Shown one piece after another: positions 30,044 to 40,218 of a stretch of 64,000 nucleotides of DNA (position 1 is its first letter; each line of letters opens with the position of its first letter). The position numbers and the translations under genes were made by a program. The notes beneath the pieces are model-generated. The model worked only from the letters and a program-made list of their open reading frames with translations, did no database searches and was not told the DNA's origin. Source of the stretch: an uncultured Flavobacteriaceae bacterium (lineage in GTDB: Bacteria; Bacteroidota; Bacteroidia; Flavobacteriales; Flavobacteriaceae); contig CALKOU010000006.1 of the NCBI GenBank assembly GCA_938092005.1, positions 1 to 64,000 on the forward strand, given 5' to 3'.

Positions 30044-30736
30044 ATGAAAAAATTCCTGCTTGTACTATTGCTATCACCCATGTTTATTTGGGCACAGCCT
30101 CAAAACATAAATCACATACCCCATATTGAAACAAGCGCAAAAGCAGATTCGCTAGTAGTCCCAGACGAAATTTACCTGACCATAACACTCCGAGAACAAG
30201 ACGAGCGTAAACTGTCGGTAGAGCAACTCGAAAAACGCATGTTTGAAGCGTTAAAAAAATTAGGGATTGATCTCGAAATGCAATTGAAACTTTCAGATGC
30301 ATCTAGCAACATAAAAACGTATTTCTTAGGACGTAAAGACATCAAAAAAAGCAAGCGCTATGAACTAAAACTGGATAGTGCTACCGCAGCGGGGCAAGTG
30401 TTGGTTGCCTTAGAAGAAAAAGGCATCTCAAATGCACGCATTACCAAAACAGATTACAGTCAATTAGAACGTCTAAAACTTGAGTTGTTGGGCAAAGCTG
30501 TTACCAAAGCAAAACAACGTGCTCATGTGATGGCAAAACCGCTAGAGCAAAAGGTAGGCAAAGCCATCTATATTTCGGATACGAGCTCAGGCTTTACAGG
30601 ATTTAGGCGTACCAATATGTTGAACGAAGTGGTCATGTATTCCATGGCAGAAGAGGTGGTGGAAACCACACCCGAAATTCAATTTAAACCCCAAAAAGTA
30701 TCCGTAAGCGTCTCCATTAGGTTTAGGTTAGATTAA
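30044..30736 (+). CDS. SIMPL (DUF541) domain-containing protein
   Basis: Signal peptide; IETSAKADSLVVPDEIYLTITLRE, KAVTKAKQRAHVMAKPLEQKVGKAIYISD. Confidence 0.8.
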   Translation: MKKFLLVLLLSPMFIWAQPQNINHIPHIETSAKADSLVVPDEIYLTITLREQDERKLSVEQLEKRMFEALKKLGIDLEMQLKLSDASSNIKTYFLGRKDIKKSKRYELKLDSATAAGQVLVALEEKGISNARITKTDYSQLERLKLELLGKAVTKAKQRAHVMAKPLEQKVGKAIYISDTSSGFTGFRRTNMLNEVVMYSMAEEVVETTPEIQFKPQKVSVSVSIRFRLD

Positions 30737-30755
30737 TAATTTGACGCTTACAAAA

Positions 30756-30826
30756 AGCCAAAAACCCTTATCACAAGCATATTTATGGGGTTTATAAATG
30801 CGATAGATGATAAGGGTTGTTTGGCT
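30756..30826. terminator. long imperfect hairpin between convergent genes (probable bidirectional terminator)
   Basis: AGCCAAAAACCCTTATCA / TGATAAGGGTTGTTTGGCT (18/19-nt arms, single bulge) with an inner AT-rich stem; lies between the convergent SIMPL gene and katA. Confidence 0.65.
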
Positions 30827-30836
30827 ATAAAAATAC

Positions 30837-32288
30837 TTATTTAAGCTTTGCTTCCACTTGATTTCCGTAGGCTTTATCCGCTTTTTGAAAATGTGCTATC
30901 ATACGCTTTTGAACGCTTTTTGTAGCTTGGGAAAGTCCCCCTGCAATGTTATTCGTAAGCTGTTCTTTTTGATCATCTTTCATCATGCGATACAAATTTC
31001 CAGCTTGTGTATAATTGTCGTCATTACTTGAATCAAACCGATCAATGGTTGCGTCTGAAATTTGTAACGGCGGTTCTTTTACAGATGCGTCTGGTGCTGG
31101 TGCACCCTCATGTGTTTTATCATTTGGATAAAAATTGACTTCTTTTGTTTGTGGATTGCTTCCGCCATGGTGTACCGGGCATCCGCCTGCCATTAGGCCA
31201 TCTCTTTGGTAATGATGAACAGGGCATTGTGGTGCGTTCACAGGCAAAAATCCATGATTTGCTCCTACTCTATATCTGTGCGCATCGCCGTAAGCAAACA
31301 GTCTTGCTTGTAAGACTCTATCGGGTGAAACCCCTGTCCCAGGAACTAGGTTAGCTGGGCTAAAAGCAGCTTGTTCTGTTTCTGCAAAATAATTCTCTAC
31401 GTTCTTATTCAGCGCTAGGGTTCCTATTTCAATAAGCGGGTAATCCGTATGTGGCCATACCTTTGTCAAATCAAAAGGGTTAATGCCATAGGTCTCTGCA
31501 TCCTTTTCAGGCATAATTTGAAGCTTTACTGTCCAGTTCGGAAAATTTCCCTCATCAATTGCCTGCACCAAATCTGCTTGCATGCCGTTTACGGGTTGCT
31601 TTGCCGCTTCTTGGTCTGTCAAGGTTTTAATCCCTTGATTTGTTTTGAAGTGCCACTTTACCCAATAACGTTCTCCTTTGTCGTTCCATAAACTAAGGGT
31701 ATGGGAACTATACCCGTTTATATGTCTTAATGAGAACGGAATACCCCTGTCAGACATCAGAATTGTAATTTGATGCATGGATTGCGGGTTACTAGCCCAA
31801 AATTCATAATGCGCAGCCGGGTTGGGCAGGTTTGTCTGTGGGTGTTTTTTTTGAGAATGTACAAAGTCTGGGAACTTTTGTGGGTCTCGTATAAAGAAAA
31901 CTGGCGTATTGTTTCCAACCATGTCCCAGTTTCCCTCTTCGGTGTAAAACTTTAGCGCAAAACCGCGCACGTCTCTAACATAATCGCTGGAATCCTGTCC
32001 TCCTGCAACGGTAGAAAATCGTGCAAACACCTTAGTTGTTTTTCCTTTTCCTACCAGAAATTTAGCGCGTGTGTATTGTGATAAATCTTTGGTAAGTGTA
32101 AACGTCCCGTAGGCACCATAGCCACGTGCGTGTACTATTCTTTCTGGAATACGCTCTCTGTTAAAGTGCGCCAACTTTTCCATAAGTTGCCAATTGTCAA
32201 ACGTTAAGGGGCCTCTTTCCCCTACTGTGATACTATTATTATCCTCTGATATCGGAGCTCCATTCGAAGCGGTTAGTTTTTTGTTCAT
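30837..32288 (-). CDS. katA: catalase
   Basis: FNRERIPERIVHARGYGAYGTF, FARFSTVAGGQDSSDYVRDVRGFALKFYTEEGNWDMVGNNTPVFFIRDP, RLFAYGDAHRYRVG. Confidence 0.97.
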   Translation of the reverse strand: MNKKLTASNGAPISEDNNSITVGERGPLTFDNWQLMEKLAHFNRERIPERIVHARGYGAYGTFTLTKDLSQYTRAKFLVGKGKTTKVFARFSTVAGGQDSSDYVRDVRGFALKFYTEEGNWDMVGNNTPVFFIRDPQKFPDFVHSQKKHPQTNLPNPAAHYEFWASNPQSMHQITILMSDRGIPFSLRHINGYSSHTLSLWNDKGERYWVKWHFKTNQGIKTLTDQEAAKQPVNGMQADLVQAIDEGNFPNWTVKLQIMPEKDAETYGINPFDLTKVWPHTDYPLIEIGTLALNKNVENYFAETEQAAFSPANLVPGTGVSPDRVLQARLFAYGDAHRYRVGANHGFLPVNAPQCPVHHYQRDGLMAGGCPVHHGGSNPQTKEVNFYPNDKTHEGAPAPDASVKEPPLQISDATIDRFDSSNDDNYTQAGNLYRMMKDDQKEQLTNNIAGGLSQATKSVQKRMIAHFQKADKAYGNQVEAKLK

Positions 32289-32357
32289 CTTTATTTGGGT
32301 TTTAAGTTATGTGTACAAATTTGAAACAATTGAAATTATAAATCAAATTAATAATTT

Positions 32358-32377
32358 TAATATCAACATTGATATTA
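32358..32377. promoter_or_regulatory. candidate LysR/OxyR operator palindrome
   Basis: TAATATCAA-CA-TTGATATTA, perfect 9-bp arms in the 104-bp katA/oxyR divergent intergenic region, 15 bp upstream of the LysR start. Confidence 0.5.
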
Positions 32378-32392
32378 TTAATATATTTGGAC

Positions 32393-33307
32393 ATGACCCT
32401 GCAACAACTTCAATACATAATTGCATTAGACGACAGCAGGCATTTTGTCACTGCGGCTCAAAAGTGTTTTGTAACACAACCCACCATTACACTACAAGTC
32501 AAAAAATTAGAAGAAGTCGTTGGGTTTCAAATTTTTGATCGAAGTACGTCTCCCTTGACACCAACACCCATGGGGGTAGTTGTAATTTCTAAAGCCCGAA
32601 ATGTCCTTAGAGAAGTAGCCCAGCTCAAAGAATTTGTAAACAATGAAAAGGATAACCTTACAGGCACATTTAAGGTTGGCATAATCCCTACCGTTGCGCC
32701 GTATATCGTCCCGAAGTTTGCAGGCCATTTTCTAGAAAAATATCCTGACACCATATTAGATATTGAGGAAATTTCATCTGAGGCCATTATTGAAGCCGTT
32801 AAAACCAATCAAATTGATATTGGAATTTTGGTCACCCCGTTGGAAGAAAGTGCCCTGCGTGAGATTCCTTTATACGAGGAACCGTTTGTGTACTATGGCG
32901 ATAAAGCTGGAATGCAAGACACCGTTAGCATAGCAGATGTGGAGAATAAAAAAGGGTTGTGGCTACTCAACAGCGGGCATTGCTTTCGAAATCAAGTGCT
33001 TAATATTTGTAACGCTACTGCTGAAACAAACAACATTCGCTTTAGGAGTGGTTCCATTGAAACCATCATGCACATGGTAGACGCCTACGGCGGATTCTCA
33101 TTAATTCCAAAACTCGTGTGTAATGGGCTTACTGATGATAAAATAATTCCTTTCAAAGAACCAAAACCCATACGAGAAGTTAGCTTGGTGGCCCATAAGG
33201 GGTTTGTTAAAGAGGGGTTGTTAGATGCCATCAGAAAAGAAATTCTTGCTGTTATTCCCAATGCATTCAAGAAAAACAACAAAACCATGCGAATGAAATG
33301 GCGGTAG
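32393..33307 (+). CDS. oxyR: LysR-family hydrogen peroxide regulator (OxyR-like)
   Basis: MTLQQLQYIIALDDSRHFVTAAQKCFVTQPTITLQVKKLEEVVGFQIFDRS; conserved LLNSGHCFRNQVLNIC peroxidatic-type region; divergent from katA. Confidence 0.9.
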   Translation: MTLQQLQYIIALDDSRHFVTAAQKCFVTQPTITLQVKKLEEVVGFQIFDRSTSPLTPTPMGVVVISKARNVLREVAQLKEFVNNEKDNLTGTFKVGIIPTVAPYIVPKFAGHFLEKYPDTILDIEEISSEAIIEAVKTNQIDIGILVTPLEESALREIPLYEEPFVYYGDKAGMQDTVSIADVENKKGLWLLNSGHCFRNQVLNICNATAETNNIRFRSGSIETIMHMVDAYGGFSLIPKLVCNGLTDDKIIPFKEPKPIREVSLVAHKGFVKEGLLDAIRKEILAVIPNAFKKNNKTMRMKWR

Positions 33308-33388
33308 TTAGGCTTTACAACATATCATCGTGTACAACTTATGATAATTCACATAGCCCCAATTCATGCTTTTGTTATTTTTGTTACT

Positions 33389-33823
33389 ATGAACATTAAA
33401 ATTGTAAACCAATCTTCACACGCATTACCCAGTTATGAAACCCTTGCTTCGGCAGGAATGGATTTGCGTGCGCACCTTGACACACCCGTAACGTTGCAAC
33501 CCCTCGAACGCGGTCTCATTAAAACTGGCTTGTTTATGGAGCTACCAGTAGGCATTGAAGCACAAGTGCGCCCACGCAGTGGCTTGGCGCTCAAAAAAGG
33601 AATTAGCGTCCTAAATGCTCCTGGCACCATTGATGCAGACTACAGAGGCGAAATTGGCGTTATCCTTGTAAACGTATCCAACGAACCTTTTACAGTCAAC
33701 AATGGAGATAGAATTGCTCAATTGGTCATCGCGAAACATGAACGTGCCGATTGGACAGAAGTTACATCACTAGAAGAAACAGAAAGAGGTACTGGAGGTT
33801 TTGGTAGTACAGGCATAAAATAA
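33389..33823 (+). CDS. dut: dUTP diphosphatase
   Basis: [56 protein letters not shown]. Confidence 0.97.
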   Translation: MNIKIVNQSSHALPSYETLASAGMDLRAHLDTPVTLQPLERGLIKTGLFMELPVGIEAQVRPRSGLALKKGISVLNAPGTIDADYRGEIGVILVNVSNEPFTVNNGDRIAQLVIAKHERADWTEVTSLEETERGTGGFGSTGIK

Positions 33824-33826
33824 CAT

Positions 33827-34840
33827 ATGAAAATAATCGTTCCCATGGCGGGTAGAGGATCTCGCCTTCGTCCACACACCCTTACCGTTCCAAAGCCATT
33901 GGTACCCGTGGCAGGCGTTCCCATTGTACATCGATTGGTGCAAGATATCGCGCGTTTACTTCCAAGTCCTGTGACTGAAATTGCCTATGTGCTCGGTGAT
34001 CCGGCTTACTTTGGTGACGATGTAGTGACTGCCCTTACCGAACTCTCTAGCAGTTTAGGTGCCAAAACAAGCATCTACCGTCAAGATCAGCCTTTAGGAA
34101 CTGGCCACGCCGTGATGTGTGCTGCACCCTCGCTTTCGGGCCCTGCTGTGGTGGCCTATGCCGATACGCTTATTCGTGCTGATTTAACCCTAGACCCAAA
34201 AGCGGACAGTGTAATATGGGTTAAAAAAGTGAAACACCCAGAGCAGTTTGGTGTCGTTCAGTTAGATAAAACTGGGGCGATTAATGCCTTAGTAGAAAAA
34301 CCATCCGCTTTTGTTTCGGATTTGGCCGTGATTGGGATTTATTATTTTAAAGAAATTGGGCTTTTAAAAGAGGCGCTTGAAGGAGTTTTGGACGAAGGCT
34401 TAACCCATGGTGGGGAATATCAAATCAATGACGGCATTTTGCGTATGATGCAAGACGGCAAACGATTTGTTCCCGGGGAAGTAACCGCTTGGATGGATTG
34501 TGGAAATCCCAAAGTTACTCTAGAAACCAATGCCAAAATGTTAACTTTTCTGGAAGCTGAAGGTGCGTCGCTTGTTGGGGATGTTACCCTTACCAACAGC
34601 ACCATCATTCCACCTTGCGCCATCGCTGATGGAGTAACGCTTATAAACAGTACCGTAGGGCCTCATGTGTCCATAGGCGCAGGAACAATGGTTAAAGACA
34701 GCACGATTGAAAACAGCATCATTCAATCCAATAGTACTCTTGAACATGCAACCCTAAAGGAGGCCATGATTGGAAATCATGTGCGTTTCAACGGCAACTT
34801 TACACACCTTAGTATTGGGGATTATTCGGTATTAGAATAG
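33827..34840 (+). CDS. sugar-phosphate nucleotidyltransferase
   Basis: MKIIVPMAGRGSRLRPHTLTVPKPLVPVAGVPI; C-terminal left-handed beta-helix-like repeats. Confidence 0.92.
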   Translation: MKIIVPMAGRGSRLRPHTLTVPKPLVPVAGVPIVHRLVQDIARLLPSPVTEIAYVLGDPAYFGDDVVTALTELSSSLGAKTSIYRQDQPLGTGHAVMCAAPSLSGPAVVAYADTLIRADLTLDPKADSVIWVKKVKHPEQFGVVQLDKTGAINALVEKPSAFVSDLAVIGIYYFKEIGLLKEALEGVLDEGLTHGGEYQINDGILRMMQDGKRFVPGEVTAWMDCGNPKVTLETNAKMLTFLEAEGASLVGDVTLTNSTIIPPCAIADGVTLINSTVGPHVSIGAGTMVKDSTIENSIIQSNSTLEHATLKEAMIGNHVRFNGNFTHLSIGDYSVLE

Positions 34841-34843
34841 CAC

Positions 34844-35599
34844 ATGAAAAAAATTGGAATCCTTATTGGTTTTGTACTGGTGGCAAGCTGTAAGTCTATT
34901 GCCCCGATAGTTGCCAGTAAAACTGTTGATACTTCGTTGCGGCCAAGAGTCGTTCAGCAGCAGGTTGCAGCAAATGCACTTGTGTTTGAAACGCTTCAAT
35001 GGCGTGGACAAGCCGCATTAGCCCAACGAGGAAAATCACAGAAAGTAAGTATTACACTACGCCTAAATAAAGAGGAGGGCATATGGATAAACGGATCTGT
35101 TATTGTGCCACTTGCGCGTGTTTTAATTACCCCTGAGCAACTTCAGTTTTATGAAAAAATAAATCGGCAATATGCGCAAATCGATTACCAACAACTTCAA
35201 AAGTTACTTGGGGTTCCTGTAGCGTACAAAATGATTGAGCGTATGCTCACGGCTGCTCCGTTGGATACGCGCGCGCTGAAACGATCAAAGCTAACGTTTA
35301 CTGAAAATGCCTATGTCTTTAAGTATCGAAAAAAAGATGTCACGCTTGAATGGACCTATGATACTTCTTTTAGGCTTGTAGAGCAACTATTTTCCGATGG
35401 GGAAACTTCTATCCGCATAGCATATGATGCCTATACACGCATTAGCAATCAGTGGGTTCCCCAGCAGCTAAGCACAATGATTTTGGGCGCGGAAACCTCC
35501 GCCACATTAACGCTACGTGCCAAACAAACACAATTAAACAAGCCCTTTAAAATGCCTTTTGTGATACCTGAGGGATACAAACAACTTGAAATTCAATGA
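34844..35599 (+). CDS. DUF4292 domain-containing lipoprotein
   Basis: Lipobox VLVASCKS; WINGSVIVPLARVLITPEQLQFYEKINRQYAQIDY. Confidence 0.8.
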   Translation: MKKIGILIGFVLVASCKSIAPIVASKTVDTSLRPRVVQQQVAANALVFETLQWRGQAALAQRGKSQKVSITLRLNKEEGIWINGSVIVPLARVLITPEQLQFYEKINRQYAQIDYQQLQKLLGVPVAYKMIERMLTAAPLDTRALKRSKLTFTENAYVFKYRKKDVTLEWTYDTSFRLVEQLFSDGETSIRIAYDAYTRISNQWVPQQLSTMILGAETSATLTLRAKQTQLNKPFKMPFVIPEGYKQLEIQ

Positions 35600-36795
35600 G
35601 AAAATGGGTTTGGCTTATCCTATTAATTCCTGTTTTGAGTATGGCTCAAGACAAAAAAGCCGCGCTTGAAGCTCAAAAAAAACAGCTCCAACAAGAAATT
35701 GTGCAAATAAATGCATTATTAAAATCGAGTGCTAAGAAACGTGCAAACGTACTTACCGAAGTAGAAACCGTACAACTAAAAATAGATCGGCAGGATGCTT
35801 TGATACGCCTTACGAACCGACAAATAAACCGCCTCAATCAAGAAATTGGGCTTAATCTGCGAAATATTGAAACGTTAAGAGCTGAACTAACCGTACTAAA
35901 GAAAGATTATGCAGCAATGGTGGTTTCAGCACGAAAGAATCAATCTACACAAAACCGCTTAATGTTTTTACTTTCCTCAGAAAGTTTTTGGCAAGCCTAC
36001 AAGCGAATGGCGTACATGAAACAATATGCAGCCTATCGAAAACAACAAGGCGAACAAATTGCAACAAAAACCAAAACCCTCCAACAATACACCAATGATT
36101 TGGTGGCGCAACGTAAGGGCAAAGAACAACTGATACGTGAAAATAGAGCGGCACAAAAAGAGCTTGACAGTATTAAACTAAAACAAAATTCTCTAGTACA
36201 ACAATTAAAAAAACGAGAGAAAAGCTACGCTGCTCAAATCCGAAAAAAACAACGGCAACAGGAAGCCATTGATAAAGAAATCAATCGCTTAATACGTGAA
36301 GCCATTGCAGCATCGAACAAAAAAGCAGGAACCAAAACCACTTCCTTTGTCCTAACTCCGGAAGCTAAAGCGCTTGCTGCTAGTTTTGTGGCCAACAAAG
36401 GGCGTTTGCCCTGGCCTGTTCAAAAAGGTATTGTAACGCAACGTTTTGGTACGCAACGCCATCCTGTGGTACGCACTACGACCATTAAGAGTAATGGCGT
36501 AACCTTATCGGTGCCAGCAGGTGCTGAAGCACGAAGTGTTTTTGAAGGAAAAGTATTAAACATTGTACAGTTTAAAGGAAGTAATCCTATTGTACTTGTA
36601 CAACACGGAAACTATATTACAAGCTATAAAAATTTAAGCAAGGTGTATGTGAAAAAAGGGGATAAGCTTAGCGCCAAACAAGCCATTGGACAAATTTTCA
36701 CCAATAAAGATACGGGTAAAACTTCTTTACAGTTTAGCCTATTCCAAAACACCACGCCGCAAAACCCTGCCTTGTGGCTATATCAGATGAAGTAA
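35596..36795 (+). CDS. EnvC-like murein hydrolase activator / M23-domain protein
   Basis: Signal peptide, long coiled coil, C-terminal degenerate LytM domain (KGRLPWPVQKGIVTQRFGTQRHP...VLVQHGNYITSYKNLSKVYVKKGDKL). Confidence 0.88.
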   Translation: MRKWVWLILLIPVLSMAQDKKAALEAQKKQLQQEIVQINALLKSSAKKRANVLTEVETVQLKIDRQDALIRLTNRQINRLNQEIGLNLRNIETLRAELTVLKKDYAAMVVSARKNQSTQNRLMFLLSSESFWQAYKRMAYMKQYAAYRKQQGEQIATKTKTLQQYTNDLVAQRKGKEQLIRENRAAQKELDSIKLKQNSLVQQLKKREKSYAAQIRKKQRQQEAIDKEINRLIREAIAASNKKAGTKTTSFVLTPEAKALAASFVANKGRLPWPVQKGIVTQRFGTQRHPVVRTTTIKSNGVTLSVPAGAEARSVFEGKVLNIVQFKGSNPIVLVQHGNYITSYKNLSKVYVKKGDKLSAKQAIGQIFTNKDTGKTSLQFSLFQNTTPQNPALWLYQMK

Positions 36796-36799
36796 CCCT

Positions 36800-37609
36800 T
36801 TAATGCTTTATCAACTTGCGCTGTGTGGTTGTTTCTTCGTGTGTAATTTCTAACATATAAACCCCCGTAGCAAGCCCCGAAACATCTATACTTTGGTTTG
36901 TACGCATCTGCAATACAGACTGACCAGTCAAAGAAAATATGGAAACCATCGCCTCTTCGTCTAATCCATCAATGAAAATCGTATTCGCAACCGGATTTGG
37001 ATAAATCTGCAATACCGAAGCTTTTGCTGCTATAGTGCTTAGTACCTGATTACTTGTATTTGGAGAAGGTGTTCCTGTTTTAAAACTACCGTCTGCTTGG
37101 CGTTGCAACGAGTTTGTTGCACCATTGTCACCTTCGTCTTCATTGAATTGCGTTGTCTTGCCTAAGCCTGTTAATAGCCCAGTGTCATCTTCTTTGCCGT
37201 TGGCGTCATAAACCACAGCGTCAATTAAGTTTGTGGTAGTAACGGGTGTGTCGTTCGGAAAATCTGATTTATCGGCTTGATACAATGCTATCGCATCGGG
37301 TCCGTTTTGAAGTCCAGAGGATAATAGCGTAATGGAAACACCTGATACTCCTGAATCTGCAATGATAAAATATCCGTTGGCGTCGGTGCTATACCCATCT
37401 AAGTCATAAGCGGCATAGCTCGCATCATCACTTCCGTTAAATAAGACCAGTACATAACCGTCTAGGTTTGTATTTGGAGATGCGGAATACAGTTCAATAA
37501 ATTCAGCGTTGTCAGTTCCTGGACTATCGGACTCTATTTCGTTAATATAAAGTTGGGCTGTTGAAAATGTGGTTGCAAAAACCAACAATAGAAAAAATAA
37601 CGGTTTCAT
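36800..37609 (-). CDS. lamin-tail-domain protein with T9SS type A sorting domain
   Basis: LYINEIESDSPGTDNAEFIELYS (LTD) and C-terminal LQIYPNPVANTIFIDG...GLATGVYMLEITHEETTTQRKLIKH. Confidence 0.88.
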   Translation of the reverse strand: MKPLFFLLLVFATTFSTAQLYINEIESDSPGTDNAEFIELYSASPNTNLDGYVLVLFNGSDDASYAAYDLDGYSTDANGYFIIADSGVSGVSITLLSSGLQNGPDAIALYQADKSDFPNDTPVTTTNLIDAVVYDANGKEDDTGLLTGLGKTTQFNEDEGDNGATNSLQRQADGSFKTGTPSPNTSNQVLSTIAAKASVLQIYPNPVANTIFIDGLDEEAMVSIFSLTGQSVLQMRTNQSIDVSGLATGVYMLEITHEETTTQRKLIKH

Positions 37610-37665
37610 GATTTGTAAGCATTTGGAATGATAAACTTACAAAAAATGTAACAATTGGTCGTAGA

Positions 37666-38244
37666 CTATCGCATTTTGGCAATGTATTTCCCTACCATAT
37701 CAAATTCAATATTGACCAAATCACCTACTTGTACCTGATGAAAAACGGTATGTTTATAGGTGTAAGGAATAATGGCTACGCCAAAAGCATGGGGTTCAGA
37801 ACCCACTACCGTCAGACTCGTGCCGTTTACGCAAATCGAGCCTTTCTCAATGGTCATGTTTTTGGATTTTTCGTTGTATGCAAAGCGAAACAGCCAGCTC
37901 CCATCTTGATCTTCAATGTGCGTACAGGTAGCTACTTCGTCTACATGCCCTTGCACCAAGTGCCCGTCCAGTCGATCGCCCAGTCGCATAGCGCGCTCTA
38001 AGTTAATGCGATCAGCAACCTTCCATTGCTTTAATGCCGTTTTGTCTAAGGTTTCCTGAATAGCCGTAACGGTGTATTGATCACCGTCTATGGCTACCAC
38101 CGTAAGACAAACGCCATTGTGCGCCAAGCTTTGATCAATTTTCAATTCGTTTGTGATGTTGCTTGAAAGCGTGTAGTGCACATTGCCGCCATCGCGCTCG
38201 ATGCGTTCAATAGTACCCATCGTTTCTATTATTCCTGTAAACAT
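37666..38244 (-). CDS. ribE: riboflavin synthase subunit alpha
   Basis: MFTGIIETMGTIERIE, SLAHNGVCLTV, GHLVQGHVDEVA, GSICVNGTSLTV. Start placed at MFTGI. Confidence 0.96.
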   Translation of the reverse strand: MFTGIIETMGTIERIERDGGNVHYTLSSNITNELKIDQSLAHNGVCLTVVAIDGDQYTVTAIQETLDKTALKQWKVADRINLERAMRLGDRLDGHLVQGHVDEVATCTHIEDQDGSWLFRFAYNEKSKNMTIEKGSICVNGTSLTVVGSEPHAFGVAIIPYTYKHTVFHQVQVGDLVNIEFDMVGKYIAKMR

Positions 38245-38286
38245 AAGCTGTGAATCCTGTACCTTTGTGCGGCAAAAATACACAAA

Positions 38287-39279
38287 ATGTCTGCGCTTCC
38301 TATTGTTGCAATTTCTGTAGGTGACCCTAACGGGGTTGGTGTTGAAGTACTGCTAAAAGCATTTCAAGACAAACGCCTATTTAAAAGATGTATTCCCGTG
38401 GTCTATGCCAACGAAACGTTTATTCAAAAACAGCAATTGCTATTTCATACAAACGTTCCTTTGGCCGTGGTAAACGAGGAGCCAAAAAAGAACACCCTCA
38501 ATATTGTTCCCATTTGGAAGTCTTCTCCAACCGTTGCGTTTGGAAAGCAGACTTCAGAAGCAGGTCGTGCCGCTTTTGAATCGTTGCGTGCTGCTGCACT
38601 TGCCGTGCAACACGGAAATGCAGATGTGCTCGTCACGGCACCCATTAACAAGGCCGCTATAAAAAGTCAAGATTTTCCTTTTGCAGGACACACACACTAT
38701 TTGGGTGCGCTTTGGGGTGACGATGCTTTAATGATTTTGGCGCATGAAAATTTACGTGTAGCATTGCTAACCGATCACATTCCCCTGCATCAAGTAAGTC
38801 GTGCCATTACACCTTCTTTAATTATGGGAAAAGCACGTGAACTGTACCATAGCCTTCAACAAGATTTTGACTGTTCAACTCCTAAAATAGCCTTGTTGGG
38901 GTTAAACCCTCATGCGGGAGATCAAGGGGTAATAGGTACAGAAGATGAGGCCATTTTAAAACCTGTCATAAAAGCATTACATCAAGAAGGGGTTTTGATT
39001 TCAGGTCCATTTGCTGCTGATGGTTTTTTTGGTCAAAAAAGCTACACGGATTTTGATGCCGTGCTATCATGCTATCACGATCAGGGGCTGGTAGGGTTTA
39101 AAACACTTGCCTTTGGTAACGGAGTTAATATTACTGCAGGACTGCCATTTGTACGCACTTCGCCAGATCATGGAACGGCTTTTGCGATTGCTGGGAAAGG
39201 GGTGGCAAGCCCTGTTTCGTTCGCAACTGCTGTAGAAATGGCATGTAAGATTTATAACAACCGTCAAAAGAACAGCTAA
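38287..39279 (+). CDS. pdxA: 4-hydroxythreonine-4-phosphate dehydrogenase
   Basis: AISVGDPNGVGVEV, APINKAAI, GHTHYLG, LGLNPHAGDQGVIG, CYHDQGLVGFK, VRTSPDHGTAF. Confidence 0.96.
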   Translation: MSALPIVAISVGDPNGVGVEVLLKAFQDKRLFKRCIPVVYANETFIQKQQLLFHTNVPLAVVNEEPKKNTLNIVPIWKSSPTVAFGKQTSEAGRAAFESLRAAALAVQHGNADVLVTAPINKAAIKSQDFPFAGHTHYLGALWGDDALMILAHENLRVALLTDHIPLHQVSRAITPSLIMGKARELYHSLQQDFDCSTPKIALLGLNPHAGDQGVIGTEDEAILKPVIKALHQEGVLISGPFAADGFFGQKSYTDFDAVLSCYHDQGLVGFKTLAFGNGVNITAGLPFVRTSPDHGTAFAIAGKGVASPVSFATAVEMACKIYNNRQKNS

Positions 39280-39322
39280 AAAGGGTACTGTCCCGTCAAA
39301 TTTTATATATTTGCCGACTGTA

Positions 39323-39865
39323 ATGTGCGATCATAAAAATGTATTAGCCCCCTTTGTGTTGGCTTTCGCTGGTCTTAAAGAAGGAGTGCATCATTTTAAC
39401 CGCAACATTACAAACACGTTCTTTGATGCTTTTAACTATACCGAATTCAGCAATGCTGCACTCAGCGTACAGCTTGAACTGACCAAGAAAACAACGCTTC
39501 TTGAAGTACAGTTTTCAATATCAGGATTCGTTACTGTTGGTTGTGATTTAACCAACGAATTGTTTGATTTACCTATACAACCAACACACGAGTTAGTTGT
39601 TAAATTTGGTGAAGAATTCAATGACGAAGATGAGCATTTGTTGGTGCTTCCACATGGGTCACACCAGTTGGATGTAGCGCAAACGCTGTTTGAAACCATT
39701 GTGTTGGCTGTGCCTCAAAAAAGAGTACACCCGGGTATAGAAAAGGGAACATTACAATCCGATTTGTTAGACCGCCTTGAGGCGTTACACCCTAGTGAAA
39801 GCACCGACGAACACGAAAAAACGGATCCTCGATGGGATGCGTTAAAGAAATTAAAAAAAGACTAA
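39323..39865 (+). CDS. YceD/DUF177 family protein
   Basis: [46 protein letters not shown]; immediately upstream of rpmF. Confidence 0.85.
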   Translation: MCDHKNVLAPFVLAFAGLKEGVHHFNRNITNTFFDAFNYTEFSNAALSVQLELTKKTTLLEVQFSISGFVTVGCDLTNELFDLPIQPTHELVVKFGEEFNDEDEHLLVLPHGSHQLDVAQTLFETIVLAVPQKRVHPGIEKGTLQSDLLDRLEALHPSESTDEHEKTDPRWDALKKLKKD

Positions 39866-39875
39866 AACAGCTGTT

Positions 39876-40073
39876 ATGGCACATCCAAAACGAAAAATCT
39901 CCAAAACGCGTCGCGACAAACGCCGTACGCACTACAAGGCCGTTGCTCCTCAAATTGCAACTTGTTCAACCACTGGTGAAGCGCACCTTTACCACCGTGC
40001 TCATTGGCATGAAGGAAAATTATACTACAGAGGTAAAGTCTTAATAGACAATGCTACCGAAGCAGAAGCCTAA
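39876..40073 (+). CDS. rpmF: 50S ribosomal protein L32
   Basis: [54 protein letters not shown]. Confidence 0.97.
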   Translation: MAHPKRKISKTRRDKRRTHYKAVAPQIATCSTTGEAHLYHRAHWHEGKLYYRGKVLIDNATEAEA

Positions 40074-40094
40074 TTTACTCTATAAAAAACATAT

Positions 40095-40127
40095 AAAGCG
40101 CCTTTAGTAAAAGGCGCTTTTTTTGTG
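40095..40127 (+). terminator. intrinsic terminator downstream of rpmF
   Basis: AAAGCGCCTTT-AGTA-AAAGGCGCTTT followed by a T tract; perfect 11-bp arms. Confidence 0.85.
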
Positions 40128-40218
40128 CTTTTTTGCATCTTTTTGGTATTTTTTTGCCCAAAATGGGTTGGTTTTTAGTAATTTTGACCAAAATTTGTAG
40201 AATTGCACAAACAGCAAT

